DNA of 64,000 bases from Wenzhouxiangella sp. XN201 (GTDB lineage: Bacteria > Pseudomonadota > Gammaproteobacteria > Xanthomonadales > Wenzhouxiangellaceae): contig NZ_JAAIVI010000017.1 of assembly GCF_011008905.1 (NCBI RefSeq), positions 558,001 through 622,000 on the forward strand. The letters are read 5' to 3'. Below, in pieces: positions 1-7,910 of this stretch (its first letter is position 1; every line of letters starts with the position of its first letter). A program made the position numbers and the translations under genes. The notes under the pieces were generated by a model that saw nothing but the letters and a program-made list of their open reading frames with translations, searched no databases and was not told the origin of the DNA.

Positions 1-153
1 TACAGGTTACGGGAAGAGGGCTACCTGGCGCGGCGCGAGTACATAAGCTTTGCCCTGGCGTCGGAGTTCCTGCGGCCGCTGGGGACTGACCCGCGCTGGG
101 ACGAGTGGCTGGCGGTGGCAACTTCGCGCGGGACAACAACGACGGCCGACTGA
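1..153 (+). CDS. C-terminal fragment of an unidentified protein (5' end outside window)
   Basis: Frame 1 is open from the first base to a TGA at 151-153, giving 50 residues with no start codon, so this is the tail of a gene that begins upstream. The end reads like the last helix of a TPR protein, with a segment FLRPLGTDPRWDEWL similar to the 'L-R-x-DPRF-x-x-L' endings common in TPR-containing regulators and cyclases. That resemblance is the only clue; the function cannot be named from this piece. Confidence 0.5.
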   Translation, partial: YRLREEGYLARREYISFALASEFLRPLGTDPRWDEWLAVATSRGTTTTAD

Positions 154-471
154 TTATCGCGCGGCGCGGGGCAGTCTTCCACCACATCCGGTTCCTCTCC
201 AATTTCCCCGACCAGGCTTTGGTGGCCAGATTGATTGGCTGAAATCTTGTGATCTGGTGATAGTGCGATTCATGACGCTATGTATCCCGTTGCTTCTTGC
301 CACTTCGCCTTAGGCGGAGTAGGTCCAGCTGATCAGGGACTGAGATCATCTCCGGGATCGGCTGCTGTCTGAAAATGTATCCCCCGGCGAGGACGAACCC
401 GGGCCGGGCGACCACGCGATGTGCGTCAGCGACGCGGGTGCCATCCGCAGGGAAAACAGGAACGCTTCTTG
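154..471. other. Intergenic gap, no gene recognised
   Basis: This 318-base stretch separates the truncated first gene from the convergent NTF2-like gene. The short open frames crossing it have no recognisable domain and arginine-rich compositions typical of shadow frames. I see no clear hairpin with a T-tract. Confidence 0.4.
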
Positions 472-975
472 CTATTCGCTCGGACGATGGCCGTAGCTTA
501 GAACCCGCGTGACTCGCCAGCGGTGTCCATCATTGCGCCAGATGGTGGTAAATTCCGCCACGCCCGGACAATCGCCGGTGGCGAATTCGCAGAACCGGTG
601 CTTGCCGATCGCAATGGCGCCGAAGTTCGCGATCGGGTGGATCTCCAGACTGCCCTCGATGCGCTCGCGCCAGTAGTTTCCGCAGGCGTTTTTACGCGTT
701 GCTTCGATCATCTCGTCGCGTGAGAAGGTCGCTCCACCCTGATCATGATAGAACTCGACGTCCTCGGCGAAAAAGGCCTCATGCCGCGCCAACTCTTCCG
801 GATCTTCGCAATTGTTGAATGCTTCGAAAAGAGCCGTGTCGAGCGAGGCAATGGTCGTTTCCAGGCTGGCGGGCGCTTCGTCAGCCAAAATAGCCATCGA
901 GTAAATGAGTGCCGCCCCTGTCAGACTGAAACGAATGCATGCTGAGATGTTCAATGTACTGTTCCCGATCACCAA
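472..975 (-). CDS. Exported SnoaL/DUF4440-like (NTF2 fold) protein
   Basis: 167 residues. The N-terminus has a hydrophobic segment (about residues 10-30, ending near ILADEAPAS) that looks like a signal peptide, so the protein is probably periplasmic. The rest matches the NTF2-like/DUF4440 pattern: an N-terminal helix (TTIASLDTALFEAFNNC), 'FFAEDVEFYHDQGG' in the position where these folds carry a polar pocket residue, and a last strand ending WRVTRVLSYGHRP. Family members are small alpha+beta barrels used as isomerase-like enzymes or binding domains; no substrate can be inferred. It is transcribed away from the acyl-CoA dehydrogenase gene, so the two share a divergent upstream region. Confidence 0.7.
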   Translation of the reverse strand: MVIGNSTLNISACIRFSLTGAALIYSMAILADEAPASLETTIASLDTALFEAFNNCEDPEELARHEAFFAEDVEFYHDQGGATFSRDEMIEATRKNACGNYWRERIEGSLEIHPIANFGAIAIGKHRFCEFATGDCPGVAEFTTIWRNDGHRWRVTRVLSYGHRPSE

Positions 976-1072
976 TCGGTATTATCGAACAGTGTCATCC
1001 TGATGGCCTGTGCCGATAGTCATTGAGCTCTCCGGAGCTGTCCGGATCTATGCTTAACAAGGGAGATTGTTC

Positions 1073-2869
1073 ATGACCGAAGCGTTGCTCGATCGGCGGG
1101 ATCTCGAATTCCAGCTCTACGAGGTGCTGGATACGGCTGGGCTGTGCGAGCGGGAGCGGTTTCGCGAGCATGATCGTGACACCTTCGACGCGGTGATCGA
1201 TTCGGCCGATCGCATCGCCAGGGAGAAATTCGCGCCGCACAACGCTGTGGCCGACCGCGAGGAACCACGTTTCGTCGACGGGCGGGTCAAGATGCGGCCC
1301 GAGGTCAAGGAAGCGATCAACGCCTATGCCGAGGCCGGTTTCATTGCCGGGCGCTACGACGAGGCGCTCGGAGGCATGCAGCTGCCCGAGAGCGTCATGA
1401 CCGCCTGCAATGGCTTTTTCGTTGCGGCCAATCCCGGGACCGCCGGCTATCCCTTCCTGACCATGGCGGCGGCCAATGTGATCCGGCTGTTCGGGTCTCA
1501 GTTGCAGCGCTCGACCTACCTTCCGCCCATGCTCGACGGCCGGTTTACAGGCACCATGGCGCTGACCGAACCGCAGGCTGGTTCCTCACTGGCCGATCTG
1601 ACCACTTCGGCCACGCCCACTGAGGACGATCATTACCTGATCCGGGGCGCCAAGCTCTACATTTCAGGTGGCGAACACGAACTCGCCGACAACATCATTC
1701 ACCTGGTACTCGCCCGCATAAAGGGCGCACCCGCCGGCGTGAAGGGCATTTCCATGTTCATCGTGCCCAAGTACCGGCTGGACGCCGACGGCAGTCCGGC
1801 TGAACGCAATGGAATTTCGTTGGCCGGGCTGATCCACAAGCTGGGTTACCGCGGAACCACGTCCACCGCCCTGAGCTTCGGCGACGACGCGCCGTGCCAC
1901 GGCTACCTGGTGGGCGAGCCGCACCAGGGCCTGAAATATATGTTCCAGATGATGAACGAGGCCCGCCTGGGTGTCGGTTTCGGCGCAGCGGCCATCGGCT
2001 ATCGCGGTTACCTTCACAGTCTCGACTACGCCCGCGAACGGCTTCAGGGACGCCCCGCTTCGAACAAGGATCCGGCCAGCGCGCCGGTCCCCATCATCGA
2101 GCATGCCGATGTCCGGCGGATGCTTCTGGCACAGAAGGCCTGGGTGGAGGGTGCGCTCGCTTTGTGTCTCTACGGCGCGAGGCTGGTCGACGACAGCCAG
2201 ACCCATCCGGAACGGGACGAACGCGAACGGGCCCGGCAACTGCTTGACCTGCTCACGCCGGTCATCAAGGCCTGGCCGTCCGAATACGGCACCCGGGCCA
2301 ACGACCTGGCCATCCAGGTCTACGGCGGTGCCGGCTACACCCGCGAGTACCCGGTCGAGCAATGCTGGCGCGACAATCGCCTCAACCCAATCCACGAAGG
2401 CACCAACGGCATCCAGGCCCTGGACCTGCTGGGCCGCAAGGTCTGGCAGAAAAAGGGGCTCGAACTGCTGTTCGGCGCGATTCAGGCCGACATAAGGGCG
2501 GCCGCCGACACGCACTGTGAAGAGTGGGCGCAGTCACTGGGGGAAACCATCGAACGGGTCGGCGCGGTGACGCGCAGGCTCGGTCAAGCGCTGGGCGAGG
2601 TGGGGCCTGATAATGCCCTGGCCAACGCCTCGGTCTATCTGCATCTGTTCGGCCATGTCGTGGTGGCCTGGATGTGGCTCAGGCAGGCCAATGTTGCCGC
2701 CGCCCGGCTCGATGCCGATATCGGTCAGGCAGATCGCAATTTCTATCGCGGCAAGATGCAGGCGGCCCGCTATTTTTTCCACTGGGAATTGCCTGCTGTC
2801 GCCCGCGACCTCGAGATTCTAGAGCGCATGGACGACACCTGTCTTGCGATGAAGGATGAATGGTTCTGA
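1073..2869 (+). CDS. Acyl-CoA dehydrogenase
   Basis: 598 residues, within the size class of long-form acyl-CoA dehydrogenases carrying an extra C-terminal domain. These FAD enzymes oxidise an acyl-CoA to the trans-2-enoyl-CoA and pass electrons to ETF. The N-terminal helical part is followed by the flavin/substrate segment 'GTMALTEPQAGSSLADL' (about residues 160-177) and by 'IQVYGGAGYTREYPVEQCWRD' split features of the C-terminal helical domain, with 'IHEGTNGIQALDLLGRK' after it. The ATG at 1073 is preceded by AAGGGA at 1059-1064, good spacing; an in-frame TTG six bases earlier is less likely. It stands alone between a divergent NTF2-like gene and the MORN/C13 gene. Substrate chain length is not determinable from sequence. 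Confidence 0.93.
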   Translation: MTEALLDRRDLEFQLYEVLDTAGLCERERFREHDRDTFDAVIDSADRIAREKFAPHNAVADREEPRFVDGRVKMRPEVKEAINAYAEAGFIAGRYDEALGGMQLPESVMTACNGFFVAANPGTAGYPFLTMAAANVIRLFGSQLQRSTYLPPMLDGRFTGTMALTEPQAGSSLADLTTSATPTEDDHYLIRGAKLYISGGEHELADNIIHLVLARIKGAPAGVKGISMFIVPKYRLDADGSPAERNGISLAGLIHKLGYRGTTSTALSFGDDAPCHGYLVGEPHQGLKYMFQMMNEARLGVGFGAAAIGYRGYLHSLDYARERLQGRPASNKDPASAPVPIIEHADVRRMLLAQKAWVEGALALCLYGARLVDDSQTHPERDERERARQLLDLLTPVIKAWPSEYGTRANDLAIQVYGGAGYTREYPVEQCWRDNRLNPIHEGTNGIQALDLLGRKVWQKKGLELLFGAIQADIRAAADTHCEEWAQSLGETIERVGAVTRRLGQALGEVGPDNALANASVYLHLFGHVVVAWMWLRQANVAAARLDADIGQADRNFYRGKMQAARYFFHWELPAVARDLEILERMDDTCLAMKDEWF

Positions 2870-3005
2870 ATTGCTGCAAGGCGGCGAAATGGTGCTGGGT
2901 GGGTCTGAATGGAAGCAGGGCGACTGAGTTTGTGGAAGATGTCTCGCGTTTCTGACGAACGCCATTTCGGGTAGTCTGTAGCTTGAATGAATTCTGGGAT
3001 TTGAA

Positions 3006-4580
3006 ATGACCAATAGCTTCGTGCGCGCCAGCATCGCCAGCGTGATCTTGCTGCTGGTTGTGTCGGTTTCGCTGCTCGCGCTGTCCAATTCACCTGACGT
3101 CGTTCTGGCCGATGGGGGCCGCTATTTCGGGCCGCTGGTTGACGGACGCTTACATGGGGAGGGCGAAATTGAGTGGGAGAACGGCGCACGCTATGTCGGC
3201 GAGTTCGAAGATGGATTGATGTCGGGCGATGGGGAGCTTGAGGCCGCCAGCGGCGATGTATATGAGGGCCAATTCCAGGCGGGGATGATGCACGGTGACG
3301 GGCGTCTGGAGGCACCGGGGGGTGAGGCCTTTGAGGGGCGTTTCGAGCGAGATGTATTCGTTGAGGGTACCTACACCGACGGTAACGGCAACCGTTACGA
3401 AGGCGAGATGAAGAACTGGTATTTTCATGGCGACGGGCGTCTTGAAACGCGCTACGGCGAAGTCCGCGAGGGGTTGTTCGAGGAAGGGGATCAGGTTCAG
3501 GGCACCTATACCCACGCTGATGGTACGACCGACGAGGGCCGGTTCGTCAATGGCGGCTTGCAGGGCCAGGGTCGCCGCGTCGACACTCAGGGCAATGTCT
3601 ACACCGGCGAATTTCATCAGGGCGAGCCGAACGGGTCCGGACGTATGGAATACGCCGATGGCGGCGTGTATGAAGGCGAATTCGAATACGGTTTTCGTCA
3701 TGGTGAGGGAACGTTGACATCGGCCGACGGCGGTGAAGCCGAAACCGGCATATGGCGCTACGGCTCTCTCGTCGACGGGGGTTCCGAAACGGGCCGTCGT
3801 GGACAGGCAGTTGAGACGGTTCTCTACAACCAGGGGGAGCTACTCGATAGCGCACTTGCCGAGATCGACCCCGGCAATCCTGACAAAATCGATCTGTATT
3901 TACTCGCCGTAGGCGGTGACGGTAGTCAGGAAGTATTTCGGCGCGAGGTGGCATTTGCCGTTGACTTGTTCGATGCGCGGTTCGGCACTGAGAATCGTTC
4001 GGTCTCGTTGGTCAACAGCCGCACGAGTTATGAACGCATTCCCATGGCCACGCGCACCAGTCTCGAACAAACGCTCATTACGCTCGCCGACCGCATGGAC
4101 GACGAAGACATTCTGTTTGTCTACATGACCAGCCACGGTAGCCAGGACCATCGATTTGTGCTTGATTTCAACGACATGATGCTGCCTGACCTGGCCGCCG
4201 ATGAACTCGGCGAAATGCTGGTCGCCAGCGGCATTAAATGGAAGGTCGTCGTGGTTTCGGCCTGCTATGCCGGCGGCTTCATCGAGTCGATTCGAGATGA
4301 CACCACCATGATCATTGCGGCCGCCGCGTCAGACCGCACCTCGTTCGGCTGTTCCGACGAAGCCGATCTAACCTATTTCGGTCGCGCTTACCTGGCCGAT
4401 TCGCTGAGCGAGACAGATGATTTTCGGGCCGCGTTCGACGCTGCTGTAGAGCGGGTTCAGGAGCGCGAACAAGACGAAGGCATTTCGCCCCATTCCAATC
4501 CGCAGGTCGTGGCCCCGGAGCCGATCCAGGCGCAGCTTGAACGCTGGCGTGTGCAGCGCCAGCAAATGAAGCGCCCTTAA
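3006..4580 (+). CDS. Membrane-anchored MORN-repeat protein fused to a C13 (legumain/caspase-like) peptidase domain
   Basis: 524 residues. Residues 8-27 form one hydrophobic anchor or uncleaved signal. Residues about 35-250 are a run of roughly nine MORN repeats, each with a Y-x-G-x-F/M-x-x-G-x-x-x-G-x-G core (for example GRYFGPLVDGRLHGEGEIEW, then ARYVGEFEDGLMSGDG). After a linker, residues about 290-470 match the C13 peptidase fold of clan CD: a first strand 'IDLYLLAVGGDG', the catalytic His377 in TSHGSQD, and the catalytic Cys420 in VVSACYAGGF. Both dyad residues are present, so activity is plausible. Clan CD enzymes cleave after Asn/Asp or Arg/Lys. The gene is monocistronic. The repeat-plus-protease architecture suggests MORN repeats position the protease at a membrane or protein surface (inference). 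Confidence 0.85.
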   Translation: MTNSFVRASIASVILLLVVSVSLLALSNSPDVVLADGGRYFGPLVDGRLHGEGEIEWENGARYVGEFEDGLMSGDGELEAASGDVYEGQFQAGMMHGDGRLEAPGGEAFEGRFERDVFVEGTYTDGNGNRYEGEMKNWYFHGDGRLETRYGEVREGLFEEGDQVQGTYTHADGTTDEGRFVNGGLQGQGRRVDTQGNVYTGEFHQGEPNGSGRMEYADGGVYEGEFEYGFRHGEGTLTSADGGEAETGIWRYGSLVDGGSETGRRGQAVETVLYNQGELLDSALAEIDPGNPDKIDLYLLAVGGDGSQEVFRREVAFAVDLFDARFGTENRSVSLVNSRTSYERIPMATRTSLEQTLITLADRMDDEDILFVYMTSHGSQDHRFVLDFNDMMLPDLAADELGEMLVASGIKWKVVVVSACYAGGFIESIRDDTTMIIAAAASDRTSFGCSDEADLTYFGRAYLADSLSETDDFRAAFDAAVERVQEREQDEGISPHSNPQVVAPEPIQAQLERWRVQRQQMKRP

Positions 4581-4776
4581 TCCACCGTTGACAGGGATCG
4601 GCCACTTTGAGCATGAGTGCTTCTGTCTGAGCTGGTCGAACTGCGATGAAGCCTGTCAAGGCACACTGCCTGACTGCGCAATCGTGTCTTGTTCCGCTGA
4701 TTTTGCACGGTGCGCGTGGTAAGCGGTAGACTCCCGGTTCGACACATCTGCAATATCAGCGGACGGGAGATTCAGC

Positions 4777-5235
4777 ATGCCGAGTATCGACGTACAGCTT
4801 CGCCCGGCGTGGCGAAACTACTGGGCGGGATTGACATTGGCACTCTTGCTGTTGCTTGCATCCCTGGCTAGCGTTGTCATGGAATGGGTGGCCGAGAGTG
4901 TTGTCGTTGCCGGTGTGCTCCTTGTTCTTGCACTGCTAACGCTCGGTGTCGTGGTATTCAAGCGGTTTTCCTGGAAGTTCACGATCGAAGGTAATCGTGT
5001 TTCCAGGCACCAAGGAATCATTTCCAGAAACCAGCAAAGCATTCGAATCAACGATCTTCGCAGTGTCGAGCTCGACCAGAGTATATTCCAGCGGATTTTC
5101 GGGGTTGGTGATCTCTTATTCTATTCCTCGGGTTCCGACCATGCCGAGGTCAAATTCTTTGGCATCAAGGATCCGGTTGGCTGGCGTGACAATATCTACA
5201 ATGCGATGGATGAATTCAAGGCTTCGAGTGACTAG
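4777..5235 (+). CDS. Membrane protein with a bacterial PH (DUF304-like) domain
   Basis: 152 residues. Two adjacent transmembrane helices lie at about residues 16-62, followed by a bacterial pleckstrin-homology-like domain: 'WKFTIEGNRVSRHQGIISRN' then 'IRINDLRSVELDQSIFQRIFGVGDLLFYSSG', the usual order of b-PH2/YdbS-type proteins. These domains sit at the cytoplasmic membrane and mediate assembly or lipid interactions; no enzyme motif is visible. The ATG at 4777 follows GGGAGA at 4766-4771. No operon partner is evident. Confidence 0.8.
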   Translation: MPSIDVQLRPAWRNYWAGLTLALLLLLASLASVVMEWVAESVVVAGVLLVLALLTLGVVVFKRFSWKFTIEGNRVSRHQGIISRNQQSIRINDLRSVELDQSIFQRIFGVGDLLFYSSGSDHAEVKFFGIKDPVGWRDNIYNAMDEFKASSD

Positions 5236-5391
5236 TCGCAGGCCTGGGTGCCCCGCATCATAGAAATCGCCGAGCAATTCAGCCTTATCTTTACCGGACC
5301 GCCGTTGCCGGAAGAAGCCAGCCTAGATAGCGCGCGCGATGACGCGGATGAGCCTCACTGAACTGCAAGTGATGACAGGCCGCATCGAGCC

Positions 5392-5607
5392 TTAGCCGTT
5401 GTCGGTTTCATCGTCGATGTCGTCTCCTGCATCTTCGATCGCGTCGCCAGTGTCGTCGATAGCTTCATCGATTTCCTCGCCAGCCTCTTCAGCGGGACCC
5501 TGGTCTTCGCAACCGGTCAGCATGGCGCTGCCGCCGAGGGCGAACAGCAGTGCGAAAAGTGCGCTAAGAATCCGGGTGCCTTTTTTCGTCCCGTGAGTAT
5601 TGTTCAT
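5392..5607 (-). CDS. Small acidic lipoprotein
   Basis: 71 residues. A basic N-terminus and hydrophobic stretch lead to the lipobox LTGC with the acylated Cys at residue 33. The remaining 38 residues are almost entirely acidic (EEIDEAIDDTGDAIEDAGDD and onward) with a pseudo-repeat of about 7 residues (xxIDDxGD/AIEDAGD) that would form an amphipathic, strongly negative helix. Such tiny acidic lipoproteins are common in Xanthomonadales genomes without an assigned role. A function cannot be named. The next gene upstream on the same strand (DUF2062) ends about 105 bases away from its start. Confidence 0.75.
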   Translation of the reverse strand: MNNTHGTKKGTRILSALFALLFALGGSAMLTGCEDQGPAEEAGEEIDEAIDDTGDAIEDAGDDIDDETDNG

Positions 5608-5712
5608 CTGATCTTCTCCTTTGAAGCATTAGCGTGCCGATGTACTGGAATGGAATGTACGTGGCCTGCGGCCGCCAAGTCTGTTCGATACCGAACTGTG
5701 GTGACCAGGAAC

Positions 5713-6249
5713 TCAGGATTCACGCTCGTCTCGGGCGGCTTGGCGGCGTTTCTCCCGGGCCCGGTGGCGGCGGCGGTGCCAGACCTCCGATATGCCCAGC
5801 GAGGCGAAGTAGCCGATCAGCGCGATGGGGATGGCGATCAGGAGCGTGCCCAGGACCGTACTCAACACCGCAATCAGCGCATTGTCGATCGCATCGGAGC
5901 CCTTGAACAAGGTTTGCGCCCAGGACCCGAACAGCCATTCTCCCAGTTCATGGTAGGCGTAGATCATCGGGGGCAGGGTGACTGGGTTGCTGACCCAGGA
6001 GATGGCGAATGCGGCTGGAAAATTGCCGCGTATCAGCAGGCAGCCTGCCAGCATCAACATGGTCTGTAGCCCGACCGTCGGGGTCAGACCGACAAAAAGG
6101 CCGACGCCGATGCCGCGTGCAATGGGCTCGCGCTTGAAGGTCAGGCAGCCGGAACGTCGCAGCCACCGGCGCACGCGCTCACTGGTCCGGCCCTTGCCAT
6201 CGCCGGCAGCCATCTGGCGGCGGTGATTGAGAATGAATTTCTTGAACAC
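5713..6249 (-). CDS. DUF2062 family inner-membrane protein
   Basis: 178 residues. A basic N-terminus (MFKKFILNHRRQ, RRWLRRSGCLTFKREPIARG) is followed by the hallmark DUF2062 segment 'GLFVGLTPTVGLQTMLMLAGCLL' in two parts, then 'ISWVSNPVTLPPMIYAYHELG', and a C-terminal hydrophobic span (VLGTLLIAIPIALIGYFAS) before a basic tail. Two to three membrane helices are expected. The molecular role of the family is not established. It is followed on the same strand by the acidic lipoprotein gene. Confidence 0.85.
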   Translation of the reverse strand: MFKKFILNHRRQMAAGDGKGRTSERVRRWLRRSGCLTFKREPIARGIGVGLFVGLTPTVGLQTMLMLAGCLLIRGNFPAAFAISWVSNPVTLPPMIYAYHELGEWLFGSWAQTLFKGSDAIDNALIAVLSTVLGTLLIAIPIALIGYFASLGISEVWHRRRHRAREKRRQAARDERES

Positions 6250-6424
6250 TGGCTGTCAGATGCACGGTTCGCTGTGGCGCGAAAGGTCTAGTGTAAGCAA
6301 TTCCGAAAACGCCAGGAAATTCGTGATTCTTTGACTATGACGCGGAGCGTCTTGACCTGTGCCCGGTCCTGTGCTATTTGAAATGCAAGGGGTCTGCCGC
6401 TTTGTTGCGGTAAGGGAGAGAGCG

Positions 6425-7738
6425 ATGTCCGATCGTACCCGCGTGCTAACGCACTCCGCGCTGCTGGCCAGTCTGCTTGTACTGGCCGCCGCCGCGCCTC
6501 AGGCCCGAGCTGAACACCCTGGCGAACCCGATTCCGAACTCTGGGTTGATGGCCCGCTTGCGGTCAAGCCGGGCGGCGATCCGCGCTACCCGGATGCCGC
6601 AGTGGACTATCGCGGGCGCAAGATCTTCGTCTGGGACTCAAACGGAGGCGTGGCAGGCCAGGATGTTTTCATGCGGATTTTCGATGTCGGTGGCACGCCG
6701 CTGATCGATCCCGTCACGGTCAACACCTACACCGACTCCACACAGGACTTGGCGCGGATCGCGGTCGCGGCTGACAACTCGTTCCTGGTGATCTGGCAGA
6801 GCGGCGAGCCGCCCATGCCCGAGGATAACTTCGATCGCCGGGTGGTGCGCAGTCAGGCCTACGATGCCGACGGCCAAAAGGTCGGCAGCGAGCGAGTACT
6901 GAGTGCGCTGCTACCGGAAATTGCGATCGATATCAGTGCGAATGTCTCGGCCCTGGGTGGTGGCGGCTACGTGGCCTGCTGGGAGAGCGACAATACACAG
7001 ACTGCGGGCTTCAACAACATCACGATCCAGGCGCGTCTGGTTAACCCCGACGGCACGCCCAACGGTGATCAGTTTCAGGTCAACGCGCTGTATACCGGCT
7101 CCGTCCGCGATTGTGACGTGGCGCCGCTTGCGGATGGCGGGTTCGTCGTGGTCTGGGCCAATCCCGAGATTCATGCTCGTCGATTCGCCGCTAATGGCAC
7201 GCCCGTGGGTGACGAATTCCAGGTCAATACTATCGCCGTCAACGCTCCCCGTGACGAAAGCGCAGTGGCCTCGTCTGACGACGGTCGGGTGCTGATTGTC
7301 TGGACCGATTCCGAAGGAACCGACACCACTCCGGGAACTGTAGCCGAAGTCCGTGGGCGCCTCTTCGGTTCGACTTTGGCAGCGCTTGGGCCGGACTTCC
7401 GCATCAACTCTCTTGTTGACGGAAACCAGGACTGGCCGAAGGTGGCAGGGTATGGCGACAATTTCTTTGTCCTCTGGCAGAGCGAGTCAAGTGTCGGCCC
7501 GGACAACGAGCCCGATAGCATCGAGGGCCGGGTCGTCAATGGCGTTGATTCCTTCGCCGGTCCCCAGATGCTGATCAACACCTGGACTGTAAACAGTCAG
7601 GGATTCCCCGGAATCGGTGGCGTTGGCGATCGCGTGGCGATGGCCTGGCGCAGCCAGGACAACGCCGAAACCACTCAGAATGTCATTCAGGGTCTGGGTT
7701 GGCACGTCTGCGGTATCTTCTGCGACCGTTTCGAATAG
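6425..7738 (+). CDS. Exported repeat protein (propeller-like) ending in a C-terminal DRFE tail
   Basis: 437 residues from the ATG at 6425, which follows GGGAGAG; an upstream in-frame frame extension to 6359 lacks a ribosome site. The N-terminus (MSDRTRVLTHSALLASLLVL to AAAAPQARA) is a signal peptide. The mature part has six or so units, each with a strand ending in an aromatic-rich core: FLVIWQS, YVACWES, FVVVWAN, VLIVWTD, FFVLWQS, VAMAWRS, spaced 50-60 residues apart, which suggests a beta-propeller. The protein ends with GIFCDRFE, the same short tail seen on three other exported proteins of this window (see findings). No enzyme motif is visible; function unknown. Confidence 0.75.
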   Translation: MSDRTRVLTHSALLASLLVLAAAAPQARAEHPGEPDSELWVDGPLAVKPGGDPRYPDAAVDYRGRKIFVWDSNGGVAGQDVFMRIFDVGGTPLIDPVTVNTYTDSTQDLARIAVAADNSFLVIWQSGEPPMPEDNFDRRVVRSQAYDADGQKVGSERVLSALLPEIAIDISANVSALGGGGYVACWESDNTQTAGFNNITIQARLVNPDGTPNGDQFQVNALYTGSVRDCDVAPLADGGFVVVWANPEIHARRFAANGTPVGDEFQVNTIAVNAPRDESAVASSDDGRVLIVWTDSEGTDTTPGTVAEVRGRLFGSTLAALGPDFRINSLVDGNQDWPKVAGYGDNFFVLWQSESSVGPDNEPDSIEGRVVNGVDSFAGPQMLINTWTVNSQGFPGIGGVGDRVAMAWRSQDNAETTQNVIQGLGWHVCGIFCDRFE

Positions 7739-7817
7739 GGTGCGCAGCCAGAAATACTCGGGATTTTGACTTGCCGCGGGTGCGGGTGTAAGCTCGGGTA
7801 AGTCCCTGATGTGCGGT

Positions 7818-7833
7818 AAAAAGTATACTTTTT
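7818..7833. promoter_or_regulatory. Perfect 16-base AT-rich palindrome upstream of the subtilase gene
   Basis: The bases AAAAAGTATACTTTTT form a perfect palindrome 78 bases before the subtilase ATG. It could be a regulator-binding dyad or part of the promoter region; no T-rich terminator context follows on either strand beyond the palindrome itself. Function is inference. Confidence 0.4.
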
Positions 7834-7864
7834 GATTCATATTTTTAAATCGCCGGCAGGGCTT

Positions 7865-7875
7865 CCCCCCCCCCC
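7865..7875. repeat. Homopolymer of 11 C residues in the subtilase leader
   Basis: Eleven consecutive C residues lie 35 bases upstream of the subtilase start codon. Tracts of this length slip during replication and, when located in a promoter or leader, can switch expression. Length could also be a sequencing or assembly uncertainty. Confidence 0.6.
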
Positions 7876-7910
7876 AATGTAGCTTCAACATCCTTCTCGG
7901 GAGAGCGCAT

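Noticed and set aside
50-313. 87-residue frame at the window start
   Set aside because: Overlaps the truncated first gene in another frame; Arg/Trp-rich composition and no domain.
1664-2515. 283-residue minus-strand frame over the acyl-CoA dehydrogenase
   Set aside because: Shadow of a well-supported enzyme gene.
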